DNA of 58,994 bases. It comes from a bacterium (GTDB lineage: Bacteria > Verrucomicrobiota > Kiritimatiellia > CAIKKV01 > CAITUY01). Below the pieces are notes generated by a model. That model did not search any database. It saw nothing but the letters and a program-made list of their open reading frames with translations, and was not told the origin of the DNA. The DNA is taken from positions 1-58,994 of the forward strand of contig JBAWZF010000017.1 in NCBI GenBank assembly GCA_037143175.1, given 5' to 3'. The position numbers were made by a program, and so were the translations under genes. Below are positions 15,606 to 24,751 of this stretch, in pieces. Every line of letters begins with the position of its first letter. The stretch's first letter is position 1.

Positions 15606-16677
15606 AAGTGGATCATTAGGGCGTGGACTGGGTGAACTAATTGGCGGGATTCCTGCGACCATTGCCTCAGCGGCTACGATTTCCAGTACTGGCTTTGTCC
15701 GGCTTTCACCGGATCTGATCGGGCTTCCTCCTGAACGTGAAGCGCAGGCCCAGGAAGTTTCGGCTGAGTTGGTGGAGTCGATCCGGACGCATGGGATACT
15801 ACAGCCGATTCTGGTCCGTCGGTGTATTCAGGGATATGAAGTTGTGGTCGGGGCACGCCGCTTGGTGGCGGCCCGATTGGCAGGCCTGAAGGAACTTCCT
15901 GCCGTGATTGTTCAGGTGACCGTCGAGGAGGCGCAGGAGCTTTCAAAGGTTGAAAACTCCTGCCGTGAAAATGTGAGACAGGTGCTTCCGGTGGTGGAGC
16001 CCGTTGTACCGATGGAGGTTGTTGAGGAGCAGCGAAACTGGGATCCGATGCGAGTTGTCATGTTTGGCGTGGTGGGGATCCTGTTATTGATGCTGGGTGC
16101 GGGTATGGGGCTTGGGATCGGACGGAGCGCGAGCGCCGAACTCTCAGTCGATAATCCCCGCGCCGCGGCCTCCCTTGTGTCAGAGCCCATTGATACTTCA
16201 GTCGCTGTGACTGAAGAACCACTGGCAGTGCCAAAGCCTCCTGAGCTGGATGTCTCTGAATTCAAGGCGCTGGAAAGTGAGGGGGTATCGTTAGTTATGG
16301 AAAGCAATGGTATGGCGCAAGTTACCTTTGACGTGCCGCTCTTTAGTTCCCGTGCTGCACTGGCGGATGCGGGAGGTGCATTGTTGAAAAAACTGGGTGC
16401 CATTTTCATAAATCGGGGCGCAGAATGGGTTGTGGTGGTGACGGGTCACACAGATGCCATACCGTTGCGTGGGAGTGGACTTTACAGGGATAACCAGGAA
16501 CTGGGACTGGCCAGAGCGACAGAAGTGGTGCGCTATCTGATTCGTGAGGCTCATGTTCCTGCCGCGATGCTACATGCCGTCACTGCCGGAGAAGACAATC
16601 CTCCGTTTCCGGGGGATGACGCTGATTCCCGGCGCAAGAATCGTACGGTCACATTGCAGGTCAGCATACATCAATAA
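15592..16677 (+). CDS. ParB-like N-domain / transmembrane / OmpA-MotB fusion protein
   Basis: A 361-residue protein with an unusual domain order. Residues 1-15 (GSLGRGLGELI) are the usual ParB N-terminal end that stimulates ParA. Residues 36-127 are a ParB/Srx CTP-binding domain: IRTHGILQPILVR, then GARRLVAARLAG, and ENSCRENVRQ in place of the ENIQR-type motif. No helix-turn-helix or dimer domain follows. Instead there is a membrane helix at 155-177 (VVMFGVVGILLLMLGAGMGL), a linker, and at 240-360 an OmpA/MotB domain with TGHTDAIP, LGLARATEVVRYLI and RRKNRTVTL. The C-terminal half would be periplasmic and bind peptidoglycan; the ParB part would be cytoplasmic. GAGGAG lies before the ATG, inside parA. 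A recent truncation and fusion is the alternative. Confidence 0.85.
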   Translation: MPPSKSGSLGRGLGELIGGIPATIASAATISSTGFVRLSPDLIGLPPEREAQAQEVSAELVESIRTHGILQPILVRRCIQGYEVVVGARRLVAARLAGLKELPAVIVQVTVEEAQELSKVENSCRENVRQVLPVVEPVVPMEVVEEQRNWDPMRVVMFGVVGILLLMLGAGMGLGIGRSASAELSVDNPRAAASLVSEPIDTSVAVTEEPLAVPKPPELDVSEFKALESEGVSLVMESNGMAQVTFDVPLFSSRAALADAGGALLKKLGAIFINRGAEWVVVVTGHTDAIPLRGSGLYRDNQELGLARATEVVRYLIREAHVPAAMLHAVTAGEDNPPFPGDDADSRRKNRTVTLQVSIHQ

Positions 16678-16680
16678 AGA

Positions 16681-18885
16681 ATGCAGAAGTTAGGATTCAG
16701 CACTGAAAAGTGGGGGCAAAAGGCGGGACTTGCGCCTGCGTTTTTCCGTCAGGGAATCATAAAAAGCCTGGCTTTGTGTGTAGTGTGCTTGGCTCTTTTC
16801 GGAATGCGCGCTTCCTTTGCCGCTGCCCCGGTTACCCCTCTTTGGGCTGCCTTGGGATCCTCGGTTCCTGTTATGGCGAAAGTTCAAGTTATTGATGGGA
16901 ACGATGCAGGTCTGTCCTTGCTTGTTACGATCCCGGGATTCAGTGCGGGTACTCATGAAGACGCCAACGGACGTTTCACTACACTGCACCTTCCTGGCAG
17001 CGGTGTGCTCCAGGATATCGGGAAGCCTGCTCTGCCTGTCATCCGCCGTTTAATCATGGTACCTGAGAACAGTCAGATATCCTGTACCTTTACGGGCACC
17101 CCGGTGAGACAATCCCTCTCGGCTCTCGGCATGCCACTGCTGGTCATGCCTCTCCAGCCGCCTATTCCGAAAATTCCGGGTGCTGTTGAAACTGCGGGTT
17201 TTGTGCAAGATGCCGCCATTTACACTTCCCTTGAGGCCTATCCTGCTTCGCCAGTAGCCGTAACTGAAGCTGGCATCCTTTTCGGATACCGGCTGTTTAC
17301 CCTTGAGGTATGTCCTTTATCTGTAACGCCCTCAACAGGAGATATTTCCATTTACACAAACCTTGTTGTTGCCATCACGTTCGGCACTACCCAAGCCCAG
17401 AATACTGTCAAAGTCCTGACTGTCAGAGAGCGGGGACTTTTGGTAGAAACCGTTCTGAATCCTCCGCCACCAAGCGAAACCATTACTGCCACCCAGAAAC
17501 GACTCCTTATAATTGCGCCCAATAATTTTACAAATGGTCTTAATCCCTTTATATCCCACAAGACCAGTCGGGGGTGGCTGGTAGATTGTTTCGCCACGAA
17601 CAGTACCGGAGCCACCAGCGCCAAGATCCAGGCTTTTATTAAAAACCGCTACACCAATTCTGTCACCCGTCCCGATGCTCTTCTCCTTGTGGGAGATGTT
17701 GCACAGATTCCCTGTTTTGCAGGTAAGACTATTGATACGCCGGATACGGACCTCTATTACGGGTGTATGGATGGCGTTAGCGACTGGCAGCCGGAATTTC
17801 CGGTAGGACGGTTCAGTGTATCTGCAACCAACCAGCTCGATGCGGTTCTTGCAAAATCGATTGCCCATGAACAGTCGCGGCTCGAGCCCTGGATCAAGCG
17901 TGTCTCTTTCATGGCCAGTGAGGACAATTACATTGTTTCTGAGGGAACCCATAACGAGGTTATCGCCGCTCCATTGACCCGTTTAGGGTATGCCTGTGAA
18001 AAATTGTATTGTTACACCTCTAATGCCACGCCGGCACAGGTTCGGAAGGCGTTCAACAAAGGTTGTGTATTGGGTATTTATTCCGGGCATGGGGATACCA
18101 CCTACTGGGCGGATGGGCCTCGCTTTTATCAGAGTGATATCAATCGCCTAACCAATGCTCCATATTTCCCTATCGTTTGTAGTTTTGCCTGCCTCACGGG
18201 ACAGTTCAGTATCGATGAATGCTTTGCGGAAACTTGGCTGCGAGCACCCGCAAAAGGCGCTGTGGCCATACTATCATCCAGTGTAACCAGCTATTGGAAT
18301 GAGGATGATATTCTTGAGAAAAGCATGATCGAAGCCCTGTTTGATGAGAATCAACCGTTGCTGGGCATTGCGGTCTGGCGAGCCAGGCAACTCTTTCTGG
18401 GCGTGTATGGATCTTCTACCACAACCACGCGGCGCTACTTTGAACAGTATAATCTCCTGGGGGATCCTGCCTTGGAAATGGTGGGGCTCCCCGTACTCAC
18501 CAATGGCATTCCGGTGGCGTGGTTTACCTCACAGGGAATTAACAATGCCAACTACGCCCTGGAGCTTCAAGAGGATCGGGATGGTGATGGGATGACGGCT
18601 CTGCAGGAATATCTTGCGGGTACCAATCCCGGGGATTCGAATTCGTCACTACGCTTGGTCGCCGGAGAAGTCGCGAGTGGCAAAATTGGACTTCGATGGC
18701 TGAGCGACCAATCTCTTTTCAATCCCATGCCGTCTTATCAGATCTTGTGGAGAACCAACCTATCCGTGGGAACATGGATGCCCCGGACAAACCTTTACCT
18801 CCGGACCCCGCCTACCAACGAAGTCCAGCTTGCCATCCCTCCAAACACTCCGCAGCTTTTCTATCGCATTTCGATATCAAACTGA
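16681..18885 (+). CDS. Exported C25 (gingipain-like) cysteine peptidase
   Basis: A 734-residue protein. It has a long signal sequence (about 1-48, hydrophobic core SLALCVVCLALFGM), a propeptide-like N-terminal domain (about 60-270), and a peptidase C25 domain (about 275-600) with the caspase-like dyad H470 (YSGHGDTTYW) and C504 (SFACLTGQF). The 34-residue spacing matches the family. DRDGDGMTALQEYLAGTNP at about 639-657 is a thrombospondin-type calcium repeat, followed by a beta-sandwich. C25 enzymes cleave after Arg or Lys; specificity cannot be read here. No type-IX sorting domain is visible. It starts 3 bases after the ParB-OmpA gene, which suggests co-transcription. A natural substrate could be the surface protein encoded next. 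Confidence 0.88.
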   Translation: MQKLGFSTEKWGQKAGLAPAFFRQGIIKSLALCVVCLALFGMRASFAAAPVTPLWAALGSSVPVMAKVQVIDGNDAGLSLLVTIPGFSAGTHEDANGRFTTLHLPGSGVLQDIGKPALPVIRRLIMVPENSQISCTFTGTPVRQSLSALGMPLLVMPLQPPIPKIPGAVETAGFVQDAAIYTSLEAYPASPVAVTEAGILFGYRLFTLEVCPLSVTPSTGDISIYTNLVVAITFGTTQAQNTVKVLTVRERGLLVETVLNPPPPSETITATQKRLLIIAPNNFTNGLNPFISHKTSRGWLVDCFATNSTGATSAKIQAFIKNRYTNSVTRPDALLLVGDVAQIPCFAGKTIDTPDTDLYYGCMDGVSDWQPEFPVGRFSVSATNQLDAVLAKSIAHEQSRLEPWIKRVSFMASEDNYIVSEGTHNEVIAAPLTRLGYACEKLYCYTSNATPAQVRKAFNKGCVLGIYSGHGDTTYWADGPRFYQSDINRLTNAPYFPIVCSFACLTGQFSIDECFAETWLRAPAKGAVAILSSSVTSYWNEDDILEKSMIEALFDENQPLLGIAVWRARQLFLGVYGSSTTTTRRYFEQYNLLGDPALEMVGLPVLTNGIPVAWFTSQGINNANYALELQEDRDGDGMTALQEYLAGTNPGDSNSSLRLVAGEVASGKIGLRWLSDQSLFNPMPSYQILWRTNLSVGTWMPRTNLYLRTPPTNEVQLAIPPNTPQLFYRISISN

Positions 18886-18954
18886 TTCTTGCTCTCAGTT
18901 TGCTTTCAAATGGGTGATCTATTCCTAAAAATAAAGATAATTTGCGTATTGAGC

Positions 18955-18985
18955 TTGACCTGCTTGCAATTTTGTCCGATATAAA
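18955..18985 (+). promoter_or_regulatory. Candidate sigma-70 promoter before the inverse autotransporter gene
   Basis: TTGACC (18955-18960) and TATAAA (18980-18985) are separated by 19 bases, slightly longer than ideal. The gene starts 95 bases further on, after AGGAGG. Confidence 0.35.
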
Positions 18986-19080
18986 CAACATCTGTCCTAA
19001 GTATATTATTGGCGAGATTAGTGAACTAATAAAGTCTAGTTTCGGGAGTAGTTGTCAACAAGCAAGCAGGAGGCCGAACC

Positions 19081-22000
19081 ATGAATGCAGAGCGAATCGG
19101 AATCGGGTGTTGGATGGTGATGTTGTTGGTGTTAGGTTTGGCCGGCGATGGTCTGGCACAGCAGGCTCAACCCGTAGCTGCCAAGCCTGCCGTTGAAAAG
19201 GTGGCCCCCATGGAGGCCGAATGGAGCAATCCGCTACCTCCCGGACGGCTCAGCATGGGGCTACACTTCGGCGACCAGCAGGCCGAAAGTTTTGGTGACA
19301 TCTTGGTCCCGGTTATCCAGTTCAAGTCAGGGCTCCTGTTTGTTAATCCGCGCGGCAGTTGGAACGATAGTGACGGTCAGGAGTTTAATTTGGGGTTAGG
19401 ATACCGTCATCTATTCCCGGCGCAGGACATGATTGCGGGTGCAAACCTGTTTTATGACCTTCGGAACACCTCCCTGGATAACACCTTTAATCAGTTTGGT
19501 GGCGGGTTGGAATTCCTGAGCACCTGGTTTGATGCTCGCGTCAATGCCTACTTGCCGGAGAATGGAAAGAAGACGGCGAATAAATACACGGTTGCCGCAG
19601 GGACAACGCAGGAGCAGGGAAGTTACTGGTATGCGCCAACTGGACAGGAACATTTGATCACGCAGTACGGCTACGACGTCACCACTACGTACGATGTAAA
19701 GACGATGCAGCACTACCAGATCGTTGAACAGGCGATGGAGGGCTATGACTTTGAACTGGGCGCCTTGTTGCCGATCCCGGTCGTCAGGAACTATGCGGAC
19801 ATCAAAGTTTTTGGTGGATATTATGATTACAATGCGCACTACGGTGACGATATTTCCGGAGTCAAGGGGCGTATCGAGATCAAGCCACTCCCCTCACTCT
19901 ATCTGGATGCCGCCTGGTTTGAGGATAAGGCATTACTTGGATCCAGGTATTCCGTAGGCGCCCGTGTCTCGGTTCCGTTCGACTTGGCCAACCTGAGCCG
20001 CGGCAAGAATCCGTTTGCCGGCGCGATGGACGGGTTCAAACCCGGCTCCGGAAAACCAGACTTTGCTTCCCGCATGACGGAAATGGTGGTACGCGATCTT
20101 CATGTTCGCACAGATATGTCCGAGCCTGAGGAAGTGGTGTCGGATCGCAGGGTTCTGGAAAAGAAACTCACGGGTACCAGTCGTAAGGACTATAATCTGG
20201 TTTTGGCTTCCGGTGTGACGTTTGTGGACGACGATAACCGAAGTGGCGTGGAAAACGGCTCGTGGGAAAATCCCTATCGTCAAATCAATACGGGTGTTCA
20301 AAGTGCCATTGGCACGATGGTTTATGTGCGGGATGCAGCCCAGCAGTACTATGAGAATGTGGTGCTGCGGGACGGCCTAACGTTGTGGGGCAGTGGCGCC
20401 CCGATCTACGGGCAGGGAAACCGGTTCATGGGTGGAATCTATCCGGTAGTGAACGGTCTGGGCCGGGGGCCGGCGATCACGCTGGCCAATGGGGTAACAG
20501 TCGCTGGCTTTGAGATCACCCAGCAGATTCCCCCCTATCCTCCCCAGTTCAAAAATCCGTATGCGGGTATGGCTGGCATCTACGGCGAAAATGTGACCGA
20601 TGTCCACATTCTGCAGAACTACATTCATGGAGCTGAGGGTGGCATTCAGATCAATGCGTATTCCTTGCCTTCCTTCTCAGCCACGATCTCGGATAACCGG
20701 ATTGAAGATATCTCCTCCCCCGACCGTAAGGGAGCATATGTCGGCGGCGGGATAAATATCAGTCTGAATAGTATTCCCGATGTGGAACTGACTCTTGCCA
20801 ATAACCATGTCACGCGGTGTGACGGCAATGGTGTTGAAATTTATGCGACTGGCGATGATGGCGGGGTATTCATCTCCCGTATCTCCGGCGACTATTCAGG
20901 GAATGGGGCCAGCGGGATACGATTGATGGCGAGTGATTTTGATGCGGCGGTGGCGATGTTTGTGGATACGGCTGCAAACAATAACAGGGGATACGGCATT
21001 GATGTCGGGCTCTACGATAATAATATGTCTGCTGCGCTGTTTGCCTCCCACACTGACTTGGATCGGATTGACCAACTTGTGCAAACGGTTGCGGGTGGGT
21101 TGGAGCTTGGGGGCTTGGGCGACATGCTGGGCGGGTTGAGTGTGGGCGATTTACTGGGTGTGAAATCTCTCTATCGCAACAGCGGTTCGATGCAGGCCAA
21201 TGGTAATGGCGCTAGCGGGATTAGTGTGGGGCAGCAATCTTCAGGTGTCAATCTGGCGGCGCTTATAGGCGTGCAGGCTGATGGCAATGGTACCCGGGAT
21301 GTGAAAGATGTCGGCGGGAGCGGTATTGATGTTTACCAATCGGGCGATCTGGACAATGCGGACCTCTCGATTGCGGCCCTGATTCGTTGTCAGGCTAATG
21401 ACAATCAGGGTGCGGGTATGATGATTAGTTCTGCAGCTGATAGTCTGGCGTTGAATGTCTTCATGGATGTGACCGCCAATGACAACAGTTATTATGGCAT
21501 CAGCTCGCGCGTCTATAGTGAGGACGGTTGGGCGGGTACAGTGGTTCTTGCCACGGACCCTCTGATAAGCCTCGTTGAAACGATTTCCGCCAACACGTTA
21601 CTCTCCGGCTTGGTAAGCCCCATGGATATGAGCTTCATGCCGGCTTATGGGCAGGTGCAGGCGAACCGAAATGGTGGCGATGGAATTTGGGTAGATGCCA
21701 GTGGGCATGATGGGGCATTTGGAGTGGTGTTGGATGCGCAGGCCAACGGTAACGGATATTATGACCTGTTCAAGACGTCAAGGATGGGCGCGGGGATTCA
21801 GCTCGATGTATCCAGTGAAAACGGTCCGGCAATCGGAGTGGTTGGATCCACCGAGGCGCTTATGGCCCTGGTGGGATCCGTACTTGAGTCGGAAGACATT
21901 CCGATAGATCTATCAAAGGTCAAGACACTTGGCCCCTTGCAAGCCAACGATAACGCATTCAATGGTGTCGATGTTAACGCACACAGCGAATTTGGCGATG

Positions 22001-23313
22001 CCATCGTGGGTATCCTTGGTGTGGAGGCTTTGCGTAATGGGTTCCGGGCCGATAAATTCATTAGTGGGGATGGAGTTTACATCAATGCCGTCTCATCATC
22101 GGACGGTGGGGATGCCATGGCCGGGTTGGCTTGGATCAATGCTTCAGACAATGCGGGAACCGGTATTCGTGCCAGTGTGACGGCTAATTCCATCGGCGGT
22201 GAAGCCATGCTGGGCGGCATAAACATTATAGCCAATGACAACGGTTATAATGGTTTGGATCTTAATGTGCATAGCCAGGCCCCAGACTCCTCCTACTTGG
22301 TTCTGGCGGGAGTTCAGGCCAGCCAAAATATGTTCGGGTCTGGTATTGATGCCCATGTGACTGGCGAAGGCGTCACGATGGCTGCCCTGACAGATATTCA
22401 TGCGAATGGAAATGGGGCCAATGGCATCGCAGTGGAAGCCGACAGTTTTAATGGAAGTAGCCATGTCTGGATTTCGGAAACAGCGGTTAAGGATATGAGC
22501 GACGATGGTGGCGGGTGGGATTTACTCGGCTTGGATATAATTTCTCTGCTACCGGCTGGCGGTATTGATGCCAGCGATAATGGCGAAAACGGGATATACA
22601 TCAGCGCTAGCAGTTCCGATGATGTGCATGTGAACGTAAAAGATGTCACCGCCTCCGGTAACGAGGGGCATGGCGTTTTGGCGGAATTGAATGCCGGACA
22701 CGATGTAGATGCCAAGTTTGCCCAGATTACCGCTAACCGCAACAGCAATGGGTTGCGCGTTGAGGCGGCAAGCAGTGGGGTCGGCTATAATGTTAACCTG
22801 AAAGTGAATCGGCTGGAGGCGTCTGATAATCATAACAATGGTATCAACGCAATCCTGACTTCGGGTGGTAAGGTGGACGCCACCTTCAAGAAGAATACGG
22901 CGAACATTAATGGAGAGAACGGGATCCGGCTTGAGGCCACAAGTAATAGCGGGAATATTGATTCCGAGTTCACGGAAAATGAAACGACTGGAAATGAGGC
23001 TGACGGGTTGCATATCAATGCGGCTGCCAGCCAGCAATTGAAATTGTTCGGTGAATGGAACGTGGCAATGGATAATGGAGATGATGGGATAGATGTGAAA
23101 ACCAGCGCAGCTAGCGGGGCGAGTAATCGAAAGTATGATTTCGGTGGTGGCGTGTTGGGCAGCACAGGCAATAACACCATGGCTGGCAGCGGCGACTATG
23201 ACCTGGAGAGAAGCGGGGCTGGCACACTCAAAGCCGAGAATAACTATTGGGGCGGCAGTTCGCCGGACTATTCCGGGAACGTCGACGCCGATCCGTACAC
23301 GCTGGTTCCGTGA
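19081..23313 (+). CDS. Inverse autotransporter with a long beta-helix passenger
   Basis: A 1410-residue surface protein. It has a signal peptide (about 1-26, LLVLGLAGDGLAQ) and an intimin/invasin-type beta-barrel at about 45-320 with the family signature LGLGYRHLF and GANLFYDLR. Then VTFVDDDNRSGVENGSWENP at about 382-401 opens a right-handed beta-helix that runs to the end. It has at least 12 degenerate repeats of roughly 55-70 residues built around ANGNGANGI or ANDNGYNGL. The end is NYWGGSSPDYSGNVDADPY, the usual pectate-lyase-like finish. The barrel should insert in the outer membrane with the helix exposed, for adhesion or polysaccharide binding. AGGAGG lies before the ATG; a terminator follows the stop. 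Confidence 0.88.
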   Translation: MNAERIGIGCWMVMLLVLGLAGDGLAQQAQPVAAKPAVEKVAPMEAEWSNPLPPGRLSMGLHFGDQQAESFGDILVPVIQFKSGLLFVNPRGSWNDSDGQEFNLGLGYRHLFPAQDMIAGANLFYDLRNTSLDNTFNQFGGGLEFLSTWFDARVNAYLPENGKKTANKYTVAAGTTQEQGSYWYAPTGQEHLITQYGYDVTTTYDVKTMQHYQIVEQAMEGYDFELGALLPIPVVRNYADIKVFGGYYDYNAHYGDDISGVKGRIEIKPLPSLYLDAAWFEDKALLGSRYSVGARVSVPFDLANLSRGKNPFAGAMDGFKPGSGKPDFASRMTEMVVRDLHVRTDMSEPEEVVSDRRVLEKKLTGTSRKDYNLVLASGVTFVDDDNRSGVENGSWENPYRQINTGVQSAIGTMVYVRDAAQQYYENVVLRDGLTLWGSGAPIYGQGNRFMGGIYPVVNGLGRGPAITLANGVTVAGFEITQQIPPYPPQFKNPYAGMAGIYGENVTDVHILQNYIHGAEGGIQINAYSLPSFSATISDNRIEDISSPDRKGAYVGGGINISLNSIPDVELTLANNHVTRCDGNGVEIYATGDDGGVFISRISGDYSGNGASGIRLMASDFDAAVAMFVDTAANNNRGYGIDVGLYDNNMSAALFASHTDLDRIDQLVQTVAGGLELGGLGDMLGGLSVGDLLGVKSLYRNSGSMQANGNGASGISVGQQSSGVNLAALIGVQADGNGTRDVKDVGGSGIDVYQSGDLDNADLSIAALIRCQANDNQGAGMMISSAADSLALNVFMDVTANDNSYYGISSRVYSEDGWAGTVVLATDPLISLVETISANTLLSGLVSPMDMSFMPAYGQVQANRNGGDGIWVDASGHDGAFGVVLDAQANGNGYYDLFKTSRMGAGIQLDVSSENGPAIGVVGSTEALMALVGSVLESEDIPIDLSKVKTLGPLQANDNAFNGVDVNAHSEFGDAIVGILGVEALRNGFRADKFISGDGVYINAVSSSDGGDAMAGLAWINASDNAGTGIRASVTANSIGGEAMLGGINIIANDNGYNGLDLNVHSQAPDSSYLVLAGVQASQNMFGSGIDAHVTGEGVTMAALTDIHANGNGANGIAVEADSFNGSSHVWISETAVKDMSDDGGGWDLLGLDIISLLPAGGIDASDNGENGIYISASSSDDVHVNVKDVTASGNEGHGVLAELNAGHDVDAKFAQITANRNSNGLRVEAASSGVGYNVNLKVNRLEASDNHNNGINAILTSGGKVDATFKKNTANINGENGIRLEATSNSGNIDSEFTENETTGNEADGLHINAAASQQLKLFGEWNVAMDNGDDGIDVKTSAASGASNRKYDFGGGVLGSTGNNTMAGSGDYDLERSGAGTLKAENNYWGGSSPDYSGNVDADPYTLVP

Positions 23314-23340
23314 GGGTGTGAGCGAGATTGAAAGATAAAT

Positions 23341-23370
23341 AAGGGGATCCATCTTACTGTGGATCCCCTT
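23341..23370 (+). terminator. Hairpin terminator after the inverse autotransporter gene
   Basis: The 11-base perfect arms AAGGGGATCCA and TGGATCCCCTT have an 8-base loop, followed by TC and an AT-rich tract. The following T run is short, so termination may be partial. Confidence 0.6.
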
Positions 23371-23389
23371 TCAATTAGGACGTGTGTAT

Positions 23390-24055
23390 ATGATGAAGCG
23401 AACGTTAATCAGTCTGGTTGTGATGGTTTGTCTTGTACCCCTGTCCCTCCGGGCAGGTCTATTCGGGTGGCTGGGGAAGAAAGACGGCATCGAAACTCCT
23501 GAAGCGGTATCCACCAATACAGTCAAACGGCTCCATCTCACGCTTGCGGATAAGGCCGCAGAGAAAGAATTACTCCAGTTGACTGCCGCGAAACGGATTG
23601 TGTTTCAGGAGCGGAAGGTGCTGATGCTCTTAATTGATGAAAAACAGGAAGATCTTGAAAATCTGGATGCAGAATTGACGAAAACATTCGGGATCAGGAG
23701 AGACCGTAACTACCGCTATGATGCCAAAGCCATGACGATTTATGAGGAAACCAGAAAGGCAGGTATGGTCACTAACGCCACCGGCACGGTTTCTGAACCG
23801 ACGTTGATTAAGCAGTTGGTGTCAGAGTCGGAATCTCGAAAATTCGCTTCCCTGGCAGCCGCCAAACAAATCACCGGGGAGGATCTGATGGTGCTGGCAC
23901 GACTGGCTCGTGAAAAAGAGGTTGCTTCTGAGCGTGTTGAGAATGTGATGAAGGAGAAATTCTCCATGTCCCGTGATCGGAATTACTGGTATGAAAACGC
24001 GACCATGCGACTCTATGAGCTTGTCGGTCCGTCACCCAAAGGTGTGGTTCAATAA
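23390..24055 (+). CDS. Small secreted protein with a duplicated domain
   Basis: A 221-residue protein with a signal peptide (about 1-22, LVVMVCLVPLSLRAG). Its body contains two copies of a unit of about 85 residues, each rich in charged helices and ending in the same pattern: RRDRNYRYDAKAMTIYE in the first and SRDRNYWYENATMRLYE in the second. The duplication is the only diagnostic feature; I do not recognise the family. ATG occurs at 23390 and 23393; AGGA lies 9-12 bases before. It follows the inverse autotransporter gene after a hairpin, and the convergent regulator gene ends 12 bases downstream. Confidence 0.75.
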   Translation: MMKRTLISLVVMVCLVPLSLRAGLFGWLGKKDGIETPEAVSTNTVKRLHLTLADKAAEKELLQLTAAKRIVFQERKVLMLLIDEKQEDLENLDAELTKTFGIRRDRNYRYDAKAMTIYEETRKAGMVTNATGTVSEPTLIKQLVSESESRKFASLAAAKQITGEDLMVLARLAREKEVASERVENVMKEKFSMSRDRNYWYENATMRLYELVGPSPKGVVQ

Positions 24056-24066
24056 GCGTGAACCCG

Positions 24067-24741
24067 TTACATTAATTTTTTCTTCCGGGTCAGACTTTCC
24101 GTGTATAAGGCGGCAAGTTTGGAGCGGCGCGAGACGTATAATTTTCCCATGATCGAACTGACCCGGTTCCGGATGGTTTTCTCGGCCAAATGAATTTTGC
24201 GTCCTATTTCGCCGTTGGTCAGACCCTCTGCCACCAGTCGGGAAATCTCCTTTTCACCTGGTGAGAGATAGTCCATCTCAGGTTCATTCACCTTGAGATT
24301 TTGCTTTGAATGGATGGCCGTTAAACGCTTGAGAATGGATTCATCCCAGGTTTTGTGGCCGTTAGCCACTTGGCGAATGGCGTTGAGTAAAGTGGGGATG
24401 GTGCAGGATTTCATGAGATATCCATGCGCCTGCCCTTGAATCGCTTCCAGAATAAAATCATCCTCTGTATAACCCGTCAGAACAAGGCACTTGATATGGG
24501 GTGCGGTGGCCTTGAGGTGCCGCAGCATATCCAGTCCATTATCATGCTCGAGACAAATATCCAGGAGCACAATGGTGGGTTTCTCCTTCTCAATCATGGC
24601 CAGACTTTCTTCGCGACCTGCAGCATCGCCGACAACATGAATGTCGGATTCAGCATTTAAGATGTGGGCCAGGGTTTCCCTGAGCAGGGTATGGTCGTCA
24701 ACAAGGGCTACTCGAATCGGGGAGGTGTGTTTTTTGGTCAT
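24067..24741 (-). CDS. NarL/LuxR-type response regulator
   Basis: A 224-residue two-component regulator. The receiver (about 8-125) has VALVDDHTLLRE, the phospho-acceptor Asp in IVLLDICLE, the switch Thr in LVLTGYT and the conserved Lys in GYLMKSC. The LuxR-type helix-turn-helix (about 160-215) has LSPGEKEISRLVAEGLTN and IHLAEKTIRNRVSSIM. All phosphorylation residues are present. It lies 10 bases downstream of a histidine kinase gene, its likely partner. Target genes are not known; the surface-protein genes ending just downstream are convergent. Confidence 0.93.
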   Translation of the reverse strand: MTKKHTSPIRVALVDDHTLLRETLAHILNAESDIHVVGDAAGREESLAMIEKEKPTIVLLDICLEHDNGLDMLRHLKATAPHIKCLVLTGYTEDDFILEAIQGQAHGYLMKSCTIPTLLNAIRQVANGHKTWDESILKRLTAIHSKQNLKVNEPEMDYLSPGEKEISRLVAEGLTNGEIGRKIHLAEKTIRNRVSSIMGKLYVSRRSKLAALYTESLTRKKKLM

Positions 24742-24751
24742 AGGGGCTCGT

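Noticed and set aside
14670-16677. parS site near parA
   Set aside because: No copy of the 14-16 bp palindrome GTTTCACGTGAAAC, or a close match, was seen in or around the genes.
19081-23313. CRISPR-like regular repeats
   Set aside because: The periodic similarity is at protein level (ANGNG motifs); DNA units vary in length and sequence and are coding.
22549-23352. Long antisense open frame inside the inverse autotransporter gene
   Set aside because: It is a shadow of the repeated, skewed codon use of the beta-helix; it has no start context, no domain and no neighbours.
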